The notes under the pieces are model-generated. The model had not been told where the DNA came from, ran no database searches, and was given only the letters and a program-made list of their open reading frames with translations. A stretch of 64,000 bases of DNA from Clostridia bacterium (lineage in GTDB: Bacteria; Bacillota; Clostridia; Christensenellales; Aristaeellaceae), in contig JAFXVR010000063.1 in assembly GCA_017534885.1 (NCBI GenBank), positions 62,001 to 126,000 of the forward strand, read 5' to 3'. Positions 8,425-19,534 of the stretch are shown here, in pieces; positions within the stretch are counted from its first letter, which is position 1; every line of letters starts with the position of its first letter. Both the position numbers and the translations under genes were made by a program.

Positions 8425-9808
8425 TTGCGGACACTCCTTTGTCGGGTTCACCCGCCCGGGCCTGCAGGCGGAAGAGGATGCGGCGGCAGCAGGGGAAGAG
8501 GAAGACGTCCGCCATGACCCAGGCGGCGGGATTGGCCAGGCAGGCGCCGGTGAAGCCAAGGGCGGGCACCAGCACCAGCGCCACGGCGATGCGCGCCCCC
8601 ATTTCAAACACGCCGGCGATCATGGCCACCCTGGTGTAGCCCATGCCCTGGATGGCCAGGCGGAGGATATAGATGAAGAGCAGCGGCACATAGAAGGCCG
8701 TGTTGATGTGCAGGAAGCGCACGGCGAGGGCGGTGACCTCCGCCTCCTTTGCGGTGTCCAGGAAGAGGCCGATCAGCTCCTGCGCGGCGGCCAGGCTGAG
8801 GGCGAAGGCCGCCAGGGAGTACACCACGCCGATCTTCGCGCAGGCGGCGATGCCCTCGCGGATGCGGCTGATCTTGCCCGCGCCCATGTTCTGCCCCGCG
8901 AAGGTGGCCATGGTGGTGGCCAGGGCGTCGAACACGCAGACCAGGCACATGCTGATCTTGGACGCGGTGGCGATGGCAGCCACGGCGCTGACGCCCAAGC
9001 CGTTGACGGCGGTCTGCAGGATGACCGAGCCGATGGCCGTGATGGAGAACTGCAGGCCCATGGGCACGCCGGTGCCCAGCAGCTTTCCGGCTAAGGCGGG
9101 GCGGAAGCGCCAGTCGTCCCGGCTCAGCCGCAGCAGCGGATAGCGCTTCACGATGACGATAACACAGCCCAGCCCGCTGACGCCCTGGCTGATGGCGGTG
9201 GCCACGGCGGCCCCGGCCACGTCCATCCGGAAGACCAGGATGAAGAGGATGTCCAGGGCGATGTTGATGAGGGACGCCGCCACCAGGAAGACCACCGGCG
9301 TGCGGCTGTCGCCCAGGGAGCGGAGGATGCCGCCGGCCATGCTGTAGAGCACCGTCAGCGGGATCGTCAGGAAGATGATGCGGATGTAGCTGACCGCCCC
9401 GGGCAGGATGGCCTCGGGGGTGTCCATCACCCGGAGCATCCAGGGGCAGAGCGCCCCGGTCAGGGCGGCCATCCCCAGGCTCAGCCCGGCGCAGAGGTAC
9501 ACCGCCTGGGCGACGGACTGCTTCAGCGCCTTGTGGTCCTTCGCGCCGAAGGCCTGGGCCACGGGGATCGCAAAGCCCGAGCAGAAACCGTTGCAGAAGC
9601 CCAGCACCAGAAAATTCACCGAGCCCGTCGCCCCCACCGCCGCCAGCTTGTCAGCGCCGAGGAACCGGCCCACCAGCGCTGTATCCACAAAGCTGTACAG
9701 CTGCTGGAAGAGAAAACCGAAGAGCAGCGGCGCGGCGAAGGAGATGATCAGCCGCATCGGCCTGCCTTCGGTCAGGTCGCGCACTTTGTTTTCATGCGCT
9801 TTGGTCAT
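8345..9808 (-). CDS. MATE family efflux transporter
   Basis: Cation-coupled multidrug/toxin exporter of the MATE (NorM/DinF) type with about twelve hydrophobic segments. The N-terminus TEGRPMRLIISFAAPLLFG and the FVDTALVGRFLGADKLAAVG segment are characteristic. The ATG at 9808 has GGGAGG upstream. The last ~35 residues are hydrophilic, Arg/Pro-rich and lie over the start of luxS, so they look like readthrough beyond the ancestral stop. The MATE-luxS arrangement suggests one transcript. The exported substrate cannot be told from sequence. Confidence 0.93.
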   Translation of the reverse strand: MTKAHENKVRDLTEGRPMRLIISFAAPLLFGFLFQQLYSFVDTALVGRFLGADKLAAVGATGSVNFLVLGFCNGFCSGFAIPVAQAFGAKDHKALKQSVAQAVYLCAGLSLGMAALTGALCPWMLRVMDTPEAILPGAVSYIRIIFLTIPLTVLYSMAGGILRSLGDSRTPVVFLVAASLINIALDILFILVFRMDVAGAAVATAISQGVSGLGCVIVIVKRYPLLRLSRDDWRFRPALAGKLLGTGVPMGLQFSITAIGSVILQTAVNGLGVSAVAAIATASKISMCLVCVFDALATTMATFAGQNMGAGKISRIREGIAACAKIGVVYSLAAFALSLAAAQELIGLFLDTAKEAEVTALAVRFLHINTAFYVPLLFIYILRLAIQGMGYTRVAMIAGVFEMGARIAVALVLVPALGFTGACLANPAAWVMADVFLFPCCRRILFRLQARAGEPDKGVSANAAENRVLPREPRYPRARAVHLPGGR

Positions 9809-9865
9809 ACATTTGCCTCCCGGACGCAGGGCGCTTCAGGAGCCGCCCGACCGCGTCCGGACGCC

Positions 9866-9894
9866 GTTATAGCACGTTTTCCGGGGGAATGCAA
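9866..9894 (-). promoter_or_regulatory. Promoter for MATE-luxS
   Basis: On the minus strand, -35 TTGCAT and -10 TATAAC are separated by 17 bp, about 60 bases upstream of the MATE start. Confidence 0.6.
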
Positions 9895-9937
9895 GAGGAA
9901 AATCAGCCTCATCAGGCGAAGAAGTCGGTTTCAGACA

Positions 9938-9966
9938 TTGCTTTTTTTATGTCAATCTGTTATGCT
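9938..9966 (+). promoter_or_regulatory. Promoter for the metallophosphatase gene
   Basis: -35 TTGCTT and -10 TATGCT have a 17-bp AT-rich spacer, 30 bases before the start codon and divergent from the MATE promoter. Confidence 0.6.
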
Positions 9967-9995
9967 GTGTCTGATTGCATTTCAGGAGGGAGCGC

Positions 9996-11024
9996 ATGCG
10001 GATGCTGAAGCGGCTGACGGCGGCGGTGCTGGCGCTGACGCTGCTGGCGGGGACAGCCCTCGCCGGGGAAGCCAAGCCCAAGATGGTGTACCGGGAGCTC
10101 TATAACGCCGTGGCGGAAGACCAGCGGGAGGGCTTCCTCTTTTTCACCGACCCCCACATGGCCGAGACGCCGGACTGGGAGCCGGACTTTGAGAAGTGGA
10201 TGCGCAAGATCGGCCGTTACGCCGACGACACCGAGATAGATCTGATCTTCTGCGGCGGCGACTGGATCGGCAGCCTGGACACCAACAGCGAGGCCGTTGA
10301 AAAGCTCTCCCAGGTCACGGATTTCAACCTGATGCTCTTCGGCCAGGGGCGCTACCACTGCGCCGTGGGCAACCATGACACCAACGAGGTGGGCTCGGCA
10401 GATCTGCCAACCCGCAAGGCCAAGACCGCCAGGCTCAGCGTGGGCGCGTACACCGACGCCATGATGCCCGTGACCGGCATCGCCTATTACGCCATTCAGG
10501 GGGTCAACACCCGCTTCTACCTGCTGGACTCCGGCTATGAGACCCAGAACATGAACGCCATGGCCATGGGCGTGTACCGCTGGGGCATGCTCAACTGGTT
10601 CGCGGACGACCTGCTGAAAAACGACCCCGCCCACGCCGCCGTGCTGACCCACATCTATTACCGCACCAGCCGCAACCGCTCCGCGGGCCAGCTGGGCAAC
10701 TACATGGCCGCCATCTGCGAGGCCTTCAACAAGCACAGCATGGTCAAAATGGACGGCCACACCTACGATTTCCGCACCTGCACCGGAAGGGTGGAATTCA
10801 TCCTTTGCGGCCACATCCACATCGACTACGACAGCGTCCACAACGGCATCCCCGTCATCGCCACCCGCTGTGCTCTCTCCCCCCAGGAAACCGGCGACCC
10901 CGTGCTCTGCTTTGACCTGTGCGTCGCCGACTACGCCGAACACCTCCTGACCATGGTCCGCGTGGGCGATGGGGAGACGAGGACGATCTCGCTGGGGGAG
11001 GGAGCGGTGAGCTATCCGGAGTGA
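9996..11024 (+). CDS. Secreted calcineurin-like metallophosphoesterase
   Basis: A 342-residue exported phosphoesterase. The signal peptide covers about residues 1-23 (LTAAVLALTLLAGTALAG). The di-metal site motifs appear in order: FTDPHM (D-x-H), GGDW, GNHD, LTHIY and CGHIHID. The start at 9996 is chosen because AGGAGG lies 6 bases upstream; an in-frame ATG at 9975 has no ribosome binding site. The substrate is unknown (nucleotide, phospholipid or sugar phosphate all possible). It is monocistronic, with its own promoter and a strong terminator. Confidence 0.88.
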   Translation: MRMLKRLTAAVLALTLLAGTALAGEAKPKMVYRELYNAVAEDQREGFLFFTDPHMAETPDWEPDFEKWMRKIGRYADDTEIDLIFCGGDWIGSLDTNSEAVEKLSQVTDFNLMLFGQGRYHCAVGNHDTNEVGSADLPTRKAKTARLSVGAYTDAMMPVTGIAYYAIQGVNTRFYLLDSGYETQNMNAMAMGVYRWGMLNWFADDLLKNDPAHAAVLTHIYYRTSRNRSAGQLGNYMAAICEAFNKHSMVKMDGHTYDFRTCTGRVEFILCGHIHIDYDSVHNGIPVIATRCALSPQETGDPVLCFDLCVADYAEHLLTMVRVGDGETRTISLGEGAVSYPE

Positions 11025-11038
11025 GGAGCCGGGAGGGG

Positions 11039-11110
11039 GAGTGAGGAGTTAGGAGTGAGGAGTTTTAGATATACTGAATACTGAATACTGAAGATTGAAG
11101 AATGAATAAT
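11039..11110. repeat. 7-bp-unit tandem repeats (GTGAGGA and CTGAATA types)
   Basis: GTGAGGAGTTAGGAGTGAGGAGTT is followed by about three CTGAATA units. Both motifs have 7-base periodicity although their sequences are unrelated. Confidence 0.7.
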
Positions 11111-11121
11111 AAAATGAGAAT

Positions 11122-11147
11122 CCCGCCGGATGTTTCGGCGGGGTTTT
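11122..11147 (+). terminator. Intrinsic terminator of the phosphoesterase gene
   Basis: The hairpin CCCGCCG/CGGCGGG with a short loop is followed by TTTTT. Confidence 0.85.
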
Positions 11148-11154
11148 TGCTCTG

Positions 11155-11345
11155 AAGGGGAGGGGCGAGTGCAGGGTTCAAGCCCTCCGCGGGAGCGCCT
11201 TTCAAGGGGGCCTCTTTCCTGTTCGGACGCTTTCTCGCAGAAAGCGTCCCCCAGCGCGGATACCATATATCCTCCCCCTTCCCCCACGCACGGGGAAGGG
11301 GGGCCGGGCTGGGGAGAACTCCTCACTCCTCACTCCCAACCGGTT
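11155..11345. other. Intergenic region with two perfect palindromes, no gene
   Basis: Contains GGACGCTTTC-tcgca-GAAAGCGTCC (11225-11249) and CCCCCTTCCCC...GGGGAAGGGGG (11274-11302), then CTCACTC-type heptamers. The first palindrome resembles a piece of the post-GH51 gap. These are probably repetitive extragenic palindromes; no open frame there looks real. Confidence 0.5.
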
Positions 11346-11365
11346 CCCGCAACCCAGCTGACAGC

Positions 11366-11403
11366 TAAAACAAAACCGCCGCCCCCCTCCCGGGAGACGG
11401 CAG
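11366..11403 (-). terminator. Terminator of the nusA-infB operon
   Basis: On the minus strand, an imperfect GC-rich stem (GCCG...CGGC around CTCCC/GGGAG) is followed by TTTTGTTTT just after the infB stop. It implies that rbfA is not part of this operon. Confidence 0.6.
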
Positions 11404-11409
11404 ATTGCA

Positions 11410-14534
<3,125 letters not shown>

Positions 14535-14547
<13 letters not shown>

Positions 14548-14906
14548 GCACCCCCGATAGGAGCTTTGATATCCTGGTTGGTTTCAGCCGGCGCTTGACC
14601 GGCGGTGTCCTCCGCTGTCAGCCGCAGCAGTTCATCCGCGATGCTGCCCCGGTTCAGCGCCATGGCGATGCCGGGCCGGCCGGTGGCTTCAAACAGCTGA
14701 TTCTCGCTGAGCCTCAGCAGCGGCACCCCGGCCCTGGCGCACAGGCCTTCATATCTGTCCCGGGCGGCCTGGCTGGCCCGCGCGTCCAGCACCAGCAGCG
14801 CGCAGCCCCCGGCGCGGATCAGCTTTCTGCAGCCGTCCTCGCCGAACACCGCCTGCCGGGCCCGTACGGCCAGGCCGAGGAAGCCCTTTACCTGCGGCCA
14901 GTTCAT
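14535..14906 (-). CDS. ylxQ: L7Ae-family RNA-binding protein YlxQ
   Basis: A small kink-turn RNA-binding protein of the L7Ae/L30e fold. The pattern [37 protein letters not shown] and a central leucine-rich core match YlxQ. The position between rnpM (ylxR) and infB is the conserved Bacillota order. The stop overlaps infB and the start lies just after the rnpM stop. The last ~25 residues are unstructured and coincide with the overlap. The family's exact cellular role is poorly known. Confidence 0.9.
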
Positions 14907-14907
14907 G

Positions 14908-15192
14908 TCAGCCCTCCTGCGGCAGTTCCGCCATCAGCTTTTCCAGCCCGGCGGCCACCTCGCTCGTCATGCTGACCTCCAGCTGGCGCTCGATCTGCTT
15001 TTGCTTCAGCGCTTTCTTCATGCAGGCCAGGTTCCGGCAGAGGTACACGCCCCGCCCCGGCTTGCGGCCGGTCAGGTCCAGGGAGAGGGCGCCGTCTGGG
15101 GCGCGCACCACCCGGATCAGGCTGGGCTTGTCCTTCATCTCCCGGCAGCCCACGCACATGCGCTGGGGGATTTTCTTGGGCTTGGTGGGCAT
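14908..15192 (-). CDS. rnpM: RNase P modulator RnpM (YlxR, DUF448)
   Basis: A 94-residue RNA-binding protein of the DUF448 family, reported in Bacillus subtilis to bind RNase P RNA and modulate its activity. It carries the signature RMCVGCREMKDKPSLIRVVR, then GRKPGRGVYLCRN and a C-terminal helix KKALKQKQIERQLE. It is placed between nusA and ylxQ, 13 bases downstream of nusA. Its length is normal for the family. Confidence 0.93.
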   Translation of the reverse strand: MPTKPKKIPQRMCVGCREMKDKPSLIRVVRAPDGALSLDLTGRKPGRGVYLCRNLACMKKALKQKQIERQLEVSMTSEVAAGLEKLMAELPQEG

Positions 15193-15205
15193 TGGCTACC
15201 TCTGC

Positions 15206-16402
15206 TTACAGCGTGTCGTCGTCCGTCTGGAAGCCGGCGGTGGGGTCGTATTCCATGGGGCCGAGGTTCATGGCCTGGGGCACGTCGTCGTCGATCATGT
15301 CCGCCATTTCCGCGGCCTGGCTCTGGCTCTTGATGTCGATCTTCCAGCCCGTCAGCTTGGCCGCCAGGCGGGCGTTCTGGCCCTCCTTGCCGATGGCTAA
15401 GGAGAGCTGGTTGTCCGGCACGGTCACGCGGCAGGAGCGGGTGCCGTCGTCGGAAGTGTAAACCGTGAGCACGTTGGCGGGGTTCAGGGCGTTGGCCACG
15501 AACTCCACCGGGTCGTCGCTCCACTTGATGATGTCGATCTTCTCGCCCCGGAGCTCCTGCACCACGCGCTCCACACGTCCGCCGTGCTGGCCCACGCAGG
15601 CGCCCACGGGATCGATCATCGGCTCGGAGGAGTGCACGGCCATCTTGGTGCGGCTGCCCGCCTCCCGGGCGATGAACTTGATGGTGACCTGGCCGGCCAC
15701 GATCTCGGGGACTTCCATCTCAAACAACCGCTTGACCAGGTTGGGATGAATGCGGCTGACCCGGATCTGCGGGGAGGACGAGTATCCGCCCCGGCTCCCG
15801 GCCACGTCCAGCACGTAGACCTTGATGTGGTCGCCCTCGTGCAGCACTTCGCCGGGGATCATCTGGCTCTCGTCCAGGATGCCGTCGGTCTGGCCCAGGT
15901 CCAGCAGCACATTGTGCTCGCCCAGACGCTGCACCACAGCCGTCACGATTTCGTCGGTCTTCTCGGCGTACTCGTCGTAGACCTTGCCGCGCTCGGCCTC
16001 CCGGATGCGTTCCAGGATGCGGTTCCGCGCCGCCTGGGCCGCCACCCGCAGGAAGCCTTTGGGAGTGACCTCCTTGTCCACCAGGTCGTCGATCTGCGCG
16101 CTGGGCCGCAGCTCCCGCGCTTCCTCCAGCCCGATCTGGATGGCCGGGTTCTCGACCTCTTCCGCCACGATCAGCCGGGCGTAAATGTGCATGGAGCCGT
16201 CCTGCCGGTCCACGTGCGCCACCAGATTGGCGGGCTCCACCTCGCCCTTGGGCAGGCTCTTCCGGTACGCGGGGATCAGCCCCTCCTCAATGGCGCTGAA
16301 CAGCATTTCCTGGCTCAGTCCCTTTTCCCGGCACAGCTGCTCTACCGCCATGATCAGCTCGGATTTCTCCGGCTTCACACTCTTCTTCACTGCCTTTGCC
16401 AT
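15206..16402 (-). CDS. nusA: Transcription termination/antitermination factor NusA
   Basis: Binds RNA polymerase and nascent RNA and affects pausing, termination and antitermination. Visible domains: an N-terminal polymerase-binding domain (about 1-130), S1 (about 131-205), KH1 with GACVGQHGGRVERVV and KH2 with AIGKEGQNARLAAKLTGWKI. The 398 residues end soon after KH2 with a short acidic tail, as in most Bacillota; the proteobacterial acidic repeats are absent. It sits 184 bases downstream of rimP, and that gap carries a long palindromic repeat. Confidence 0.97.
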   Translation of the reverse strand: MAKAVKKSVKPEKSELIMAVEQLCREKGLSQEMLFSAIEEGLIPAYRKSLPKGEVEPANLVAHVDRQDGSMHIYARLIVAEEVENPAIQIGLEEARELRPSAQIDDLVDKEVTPKGFLRVAAQAARNRILERIREAERGKVYDEYAEKTDEIVTAVVQRLGEHNVLLDLGQTDGILDESQMIPGEVLHEGDHIKVYVLDVAGSRGGYSSSPQIRVSRIHPNLVKRLFEMEVPEIVAGQVTIKFIAREAGSRTKMAVHSSEPMIDPVGACVGQHGGRVERVVQELRGEKIDIIKWSDDPVEFVANALNPANVLTVYTSDDGTRSCRVTVPDNQLSLAIGKEGQNARLAAKLTGWKIDIKSQSQAAEMADMIDDDVPQAMNLGPMEYDPTAGFQTDDDTL

Positions 16403-16433
16403 GTTTGCCTCCTGGCATGGTTGGATGTTTTGT

Positions 16434-16520
16434 GCTTCTTGGGGGAAAAGGGGAAACCCTTTCTGGGGAGAAAGGGTTTCCCCTTTTCCCCCAAACCCCC
16501 TTTTCCTCTTCCCAAAGACC
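16434..16520. repeat. Long REP-like palindrome, copy A (rimP-nusA gap)
   Basis: A near-perfect palindrome with arms GGGGGAAAAGGGGAAACCC and GGGTTTCCCCTTTTCCCCC around a short centre (16441-16491), followed by AAACCCCCTTTT. A second copy lies at 28928-29012. Stem differences between the copies are compensated on the other arm. There is no T-tract of terminator type on the operon strand. Confidence 0.8.
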
Positions 16521-16585
16521 TTTTAACCTTATCTTCTTCTTGTTGATTTGACGCGGCTTTTCAGTTCAGCGGCCTGCTTTCAGCC

Positions 16586-17062
16586 TTACAGCTCCACGTC
16601 TTCGACACCGCTCATGTCGATGACCGGTTTCACGCTGGCGCAGGCCTTGCGCTGCCATTCCCTTTCCTGGCCGTCGGGCTGGAGCAGGGTGAAGGCTTCC
16701 GGCGTGTACCCGGTGAGGATGCCCCGGGCCTCCTTGACGCCTTCCACCGCCCTGAAGAGCTTCAGCTCCACCTCGCTGCCCAGCGCCCGGTCGAAGTCGG
16801 CGTCGGTTTTCAGCGGACGGTCCGCGCCGGGGGAGCAGCACTCCAGGAAGTCGTAGTCGTAATCGCCCACCAGCGGCAGGATCTTCCGGTGGAAGGCCTC
16901 GCAGCCGTCCAGGTCCATGCCGCCCTCCCGGTCGATGTAGACGCGCAGGTACTTGCCGGCGGGCTCCCGGTCGAGGCTCACGTCCACCAGCTCAAAGCCC
17001 AGCTCCTTCGCCGTGCGCTCGCACAGCGGCCTGATCCGCGCCGTGATGTCTGTCTTCGGCAT
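16586..17062 (-). CDS. rimP: Ribosome maturation factor RimP
   Basis: Assembly factor for the 30S subunit. It has 158 residues with the two-domain layout: an N-terminal domain beginning ITARIRPLCERTAKELGFELVDV, the conserved YLRVYIDREGGMDLDGCEAFHRKI segment, and a C-terminal Sm-like domain containing CSPGADRPLKTDADFDR. First gene of the nusA operon, with GGGAGG upstream of the ATG and a leader of about 200 bases. Confidence 0.95.
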   Translation of the reverse strand: MPKTDITARIRPLCERTAKELGFELVDVSLDREPAGKYLRVYIDREGGMDLDGCEAFHRKILPLVGDYDYDFLECCSPGADRPLKTDADFDRALGSEVELKLFRAVEGVKEARGILTGYTPEAFTLLQPDGQEREWQRKACASVKPVIDMSGVEDVEL

Positions 17063-17276
17063 GCGGCCTCACCTCCCGCCGGGCGATAAAAAAGAGTGCA
17101 AACACGACCCTCCGCCGCCCCTGTACGGGAACAGACCGCCGCAGCGGATTCCGCTCCCTCCGGGCGCCTTCAGGCCCTGTCCACTCTTTTCCGTCAAGCC
17201 CTTCTTTCCTCCATACCATCCCGCCCGAAGGCGCGATCCGGGCGCTTTCACGCCCTGCAGCAGACCATACAGCGGC
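17063..17276 (-). other. 5' leader of the rimP-nusA-infB operon
   Basis: About 210 bases between the predicted promoter and rimP contain no convincing gene. On the minus strand they hold several GC-rich hairpins, including GGGCGTGAAAGCGCCC near the 5' end. A regulatory leader is possible, but I do not recognise a described class. Confidence 0.4.
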
Positions 17277-17305
17277 AGTATAGCACGAGAATGCAAGGAT
17301 TTCAA
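17277..17305 (-). promoter_or_regulatory. Promoter of the rimP-nusA-infB operon
   Basis: Minus-strand -35 TTGAAA and -10 TATACT separated by 17 bp, located after the end of thiT. Confidence 0.7.
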
Positions 17306-17356
17306 GGGCTTTTACAAATTTTGCGGGGAAAGACGCCGCAGAAGGACTCAGACGCT

Positions 17357-17944
17357 TTACCGCACGTCCTCCCCGTGGATGTACTTCTTCAGCGGCGCAT
17401 AGATCAGCATGGCCACCACCTCAGTGAGCACCAGCTCGGCCAGCATGTACCAGCCGTTGTACAGGAAGGAATAGAACCAGGGATTGGTCATGGTCATGTT
17501 CATGAAGGACTCGGGCATCCACACGCCCCAGATCCACGCGCCGGTGATCAGGTGGCAGCAGAAGCGCAGCGCAAAGGTCACCGCGATGCCCGCCGCTAAG
17601 GAGACGCGGGTCTTCCCGAGGACATGGTCGAAGGCGCCGGACAGCCCCAGCACGGTGTAGGCGATCAGGTAATCCAGCAGGATGATGCCCAGCGCCATCA
17701 TAAAGCTGCCGGCATAGCCCACGTTGTCCAGACCCAGCAGCAGCTGAACCGCGCCATAGGCGAAGGCTGTCAGCAGGCCCCATTTCCAGCCCCATCTGTG
17801 GCTGATGAGGACGATGGGCAGCATGCTCACAATGGTGACGCCGCCGCCGAAGGGCAGGTCGATCTTGATGAGGCTCAGCACGGTGGCGACCGCGATGAAC
17901 AGGGCGCTCTCGGTGAGCATTCGGGTGGCATTGGTTTTCCGCAT
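17357..17944 (-). CDS. thiT: Thiamine ECF transporter substrate-binding subunit ThiT
   Basis: Membrane S component that binds thiamine and works with the ECF energizing module encoded elsewhere. It has 195 residues with six hydrophobic segments. The ThiT character shows in LTESALFIAVATVLSLIKI, the ALGIILLDYLIAYTVLGLSG segment and the aromatic loop GAWIWGVWMPESF. The start at 17944 is set by AAGGAGGT 8 bases upstream; a longer in-frame reading would pass through the riboswitch. Regulation is clear: a TPP riboswitch, terminator and strong promoter lie directly upstream, and they also confirm the substrate. Confidence 0.93.
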   Translation of the reverse strand: MRKTNATRMLTESALFIAVATVLSLIKIDLPFGGGVTIVSMLPIVLISHRWGWKWGLLTAFAYGAVQLLLGLDNVGYAGSFMMALGIILLDYLIAYTVLGLSGAFDHVLGKTRVSLAAGIAVTFALRFCCHLITGAWIWGVWMPESFMNMTMTNPWFYSFLYNGWYMLAELVLTEVVAMLIYAPLKKYIHGEDVR

Positions 17945-17973
17945 GGCAATGACCTCCTTCTTGCATCCCTGAA

Positions 17974-17999
17974 ATTGAAAAACCCGCGGCATTCGCGGG
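17974..17999 (-). terminator. Riboswitch expression-platform terminator
   Basis: On the minus strand, CCCGCG-aatg-CGCGGG is followed by TTTTTC, between the TPP aptamer and thiT. TPP binding would favour this terminator. Confidence 0.8.
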
Positions 18000-18029
18000 A
18001 AAGAGGCTGCGCCGCCCATCCGGCGCGTC

Positions 18030-18117
18030 CGCTTCCCTACGGTAGGATGACCTACACAGGTTCCAAGGGTCGGGCCCCGGGCCCTCTCAGCAGCTTTCGC
18101 CGCACCCCCAGCGGTGG
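18030..18117 (-). ncRNA. TPP riboswitch (THI element) controlling thiT
   Basis: On the minus strand the conserved pieces are in order: GGGGGTGC, GCTGAGAG, CCCTTGGAACCTG and the closing GTAGGGAAG. The variable P3 arm (GGCCCGGGGCCC) is present. It binds thiamine pyrophosphate and lies between a consensus promoter and a terminator ahead of thiT. The pyrimidine-sensing helix reads CTGCTGAGAG, slightly extended at its 5' side. Confidence 0.95.
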
Positions 18118-18134
18118 ATGCAATTGTCGGGTGT

Positions 18135-18163
18135 ATTATAGCGCGGGGGATGGGCGGTGTCAA
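18135..18163 (-). promoter_or_regulatory. Consensus promoter of thiT
   Basis: Minus-strand TTGACA and TATAAT separated by exactly 17 bp, a perfect sigma-A promoter immediately upstream of the riboswitch. Confidence 0.9.
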
Positions 18164-18170
18164 GGGAGGG

Positions 18171-18205
18171 AGAAGTTAGGAGTTCAGAGTTCAGAGCTCA
18201 GAGTG
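18171..18205. repeat. 7-bp-unit tandem repeat (AGTTCAG type)
   Basis: About four imperfect units of AGTTCAG/AGTTAGG lie beside MITE copy 2. Confidence 0.6.
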
Positions 18206-18212
18206 AAGCCTT

Positions 18213-18332
18213 GATTCGGATGTCAAAAGGCCGCTTTCATGAACTGAGCCACGACTGGTTGTGGAAGACAGCGGAAATCACCACAACCAGTCGTGGCTCT
18301 AAGGTTGAAAGCGCCCTTTTGTCACCCTTACC
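18213..18332 (+). mobile_element. 120-bp MITE-like hairpin element, copy 2
   Basis: Same structure as copy 1, exactly 120 bp, flanked by AGCCTT direct repeats (18207-18212 and 18333-18338). It abuts the stop codon of the P-loop kinase gene, so its hairpin may serve as that gene's 3' stem-loop. It matches copy 3 at 119 of 120 positions, the one difference being near the right end. Confidence 0.9.
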
Positions 18333-18336
18333 AGCC

Positions 18337-19521
18337 TTATATCCCCCAAATCTCCTCCGCCATCCGCACCGTCTCCGCCTCCGTCCGGTTCTCGTCGCGG
18401 AAGATCACCGGGAAGCCGGCGTGGAGCAGCTCGTCATAGCGCTCTTTGGAGCAGACGCGGGTGAGGATTTCGCGGTAGTTGTCCAGGGCGGCCTGGGGGT
18501 CGGGCTCCTCCAGCATCAGGCGGTAGAGGAACTGCTTTTCCGGGTCGGGGCGGTCGAAGAAGCGGTGAATGGCGATCTCCGGGTCGGCGAGCATCACCAG
18601 CACGTGCTTTTCGTCCGTCAGGCGGCGCAGGGTCTCGATGCTGATGTTGGTGTCCACAAAGATTTCTCTGTTCTTTGTCTCGGGCTTTTCCAGCAGCTCG
18701 GCGAGGATTTGCAGCTCAACGGTCTCGCATTCCTTTTTGACATTGGTCAGCCAGGTGACATATTCGTCCGGGGTGCGGCGGATGAACTCGTGCCAGTCCT
18801 TCAGGTCGCGGGTGTAGGTCAGGTTGGGGAACTCGCGGCTGTCCAGCTCGGGCAGCCTGGCGTCGTGATAGTTCTCCCCCAGCTCGATGCCGCCGCGCTT
18901 CGCCGCGATGTTCCGCACCAGGGTGGACTTCCCGGCGTAGGAGGTGCCGATCACAAAATATACGTTTTTCAGGTTCATGGGCTTTACCTCGCTTATCAGG
19001 TCATGCCGGATGATGATGAACAGGGTGATCCAGCTGAGCGTGTCCCACAGGCTGAAGGGCACGCCCCTGGAGAAAAACAGGCTGTCCGCTTCAGATTCAT
19101 CGGCGAAGGCCGAGATCAGCAGGAACAAGAACAGATCCGCCAGGAGCCGCACCGCCGCCTCGACCACGCACAGGGCCGGGGCGTACTTCTTCTTTCCCAT
19201 CCGGAGCTCCGCGTAGGCCACCAGGCTGACGATCAGCGCGGACAGGGTATGGACGACAAAGATCGTACTCTGCGCCATCAGCAGGAAGCAGACGCCCCAG
19301 TAGAGAACGAGCAGCAGAAGGGCAGCACGCGGGAGGGTGACCCGCTTCTTTGGGGAGAGCAGATGCCAGATAAGCAGGGCGTCCGGAACCGCCATCGCGG
19401 CAATCATCAGGCCGATGAGGATGGAAGGCGGAAACCAGGAGATCAGGATCAGGACGCCGATGATGTGCAGTCCCAGGAGGATGACCGCCGGAATGGCGTG
19501 CTTTCGGTCTGAAGTGCGCAT
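18337..19521 (-). CDS. Membrane protein fused to a P-loop nucleoside/nucleotide kinase-like ATPase
   Basis: Residues 1-180 contain about six hydrophobic segments, resembling a small membrane sensor or transporter-like domain. Residues 186-394 form a cytosolic P-loop domain with GTSYAGKST (Walker A, 192-200). It later has IFVDTNIS and VLVMLADPEIAIHRFF, as in shikimate-kinase or AAA_33-type kinases. A methionine at residue 182 directly precedes the kinase domain, so an internal start is possible. GAGGGG precedes the ATG at 19521. I do not recognise a described family with this fusion; the substrate is unknown. The S66 peptidase gene lies 13 bases upstream on the same strand. Confidence 0.75.
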   Translation of the reverse strand: MRTSDRKHAIPAVILLGLHIIGVLILISWFPPSILIGLMIAAMAVPDALLIWHLLSPKKRVTLPRAALLLLVLYWGVCFLLMAQSTIFVVHTLSALIVSLVAYAELRMGKKKYAPALCVVEAAVRLLADLFLFLLISAFADESEADSLFFSRGVPFSLWDTLSWITLFIIIRHDLISEVKPMNLKNVYFVIGTSYAGKSTLVRNIAAKRGGIELGENYHDARLPELDSREFPNLTYTRDLKDWHEFIRRTPDEYVTWLTNVKKECETVELQILAELLEKPETKNREIFVDTNISIETLRRLTDEKHVLVMLADPEIAIHRFFDRPDPEKQFLYRLMLEEPDPQAALDNYREILTRVCSKERYDELLHAGFPVIFRDENRTEAETVRMAEEIWGI

Positions 19522-19534
19522 GGCAATGCCCCTC

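Noticed and set aside
16434..16520. Intrinsic terminator between rimP and nusA
   Set aside because: The stem is followed by no U-tract on the operon strand, and a second copy elsewhere marks it as a repeat.
17063..17276. T-box or known riboswitch in the rimP leader
   Set aside because: No T-box sequence, no recognisable aptamer motif; only generic GC-rich hairpins.
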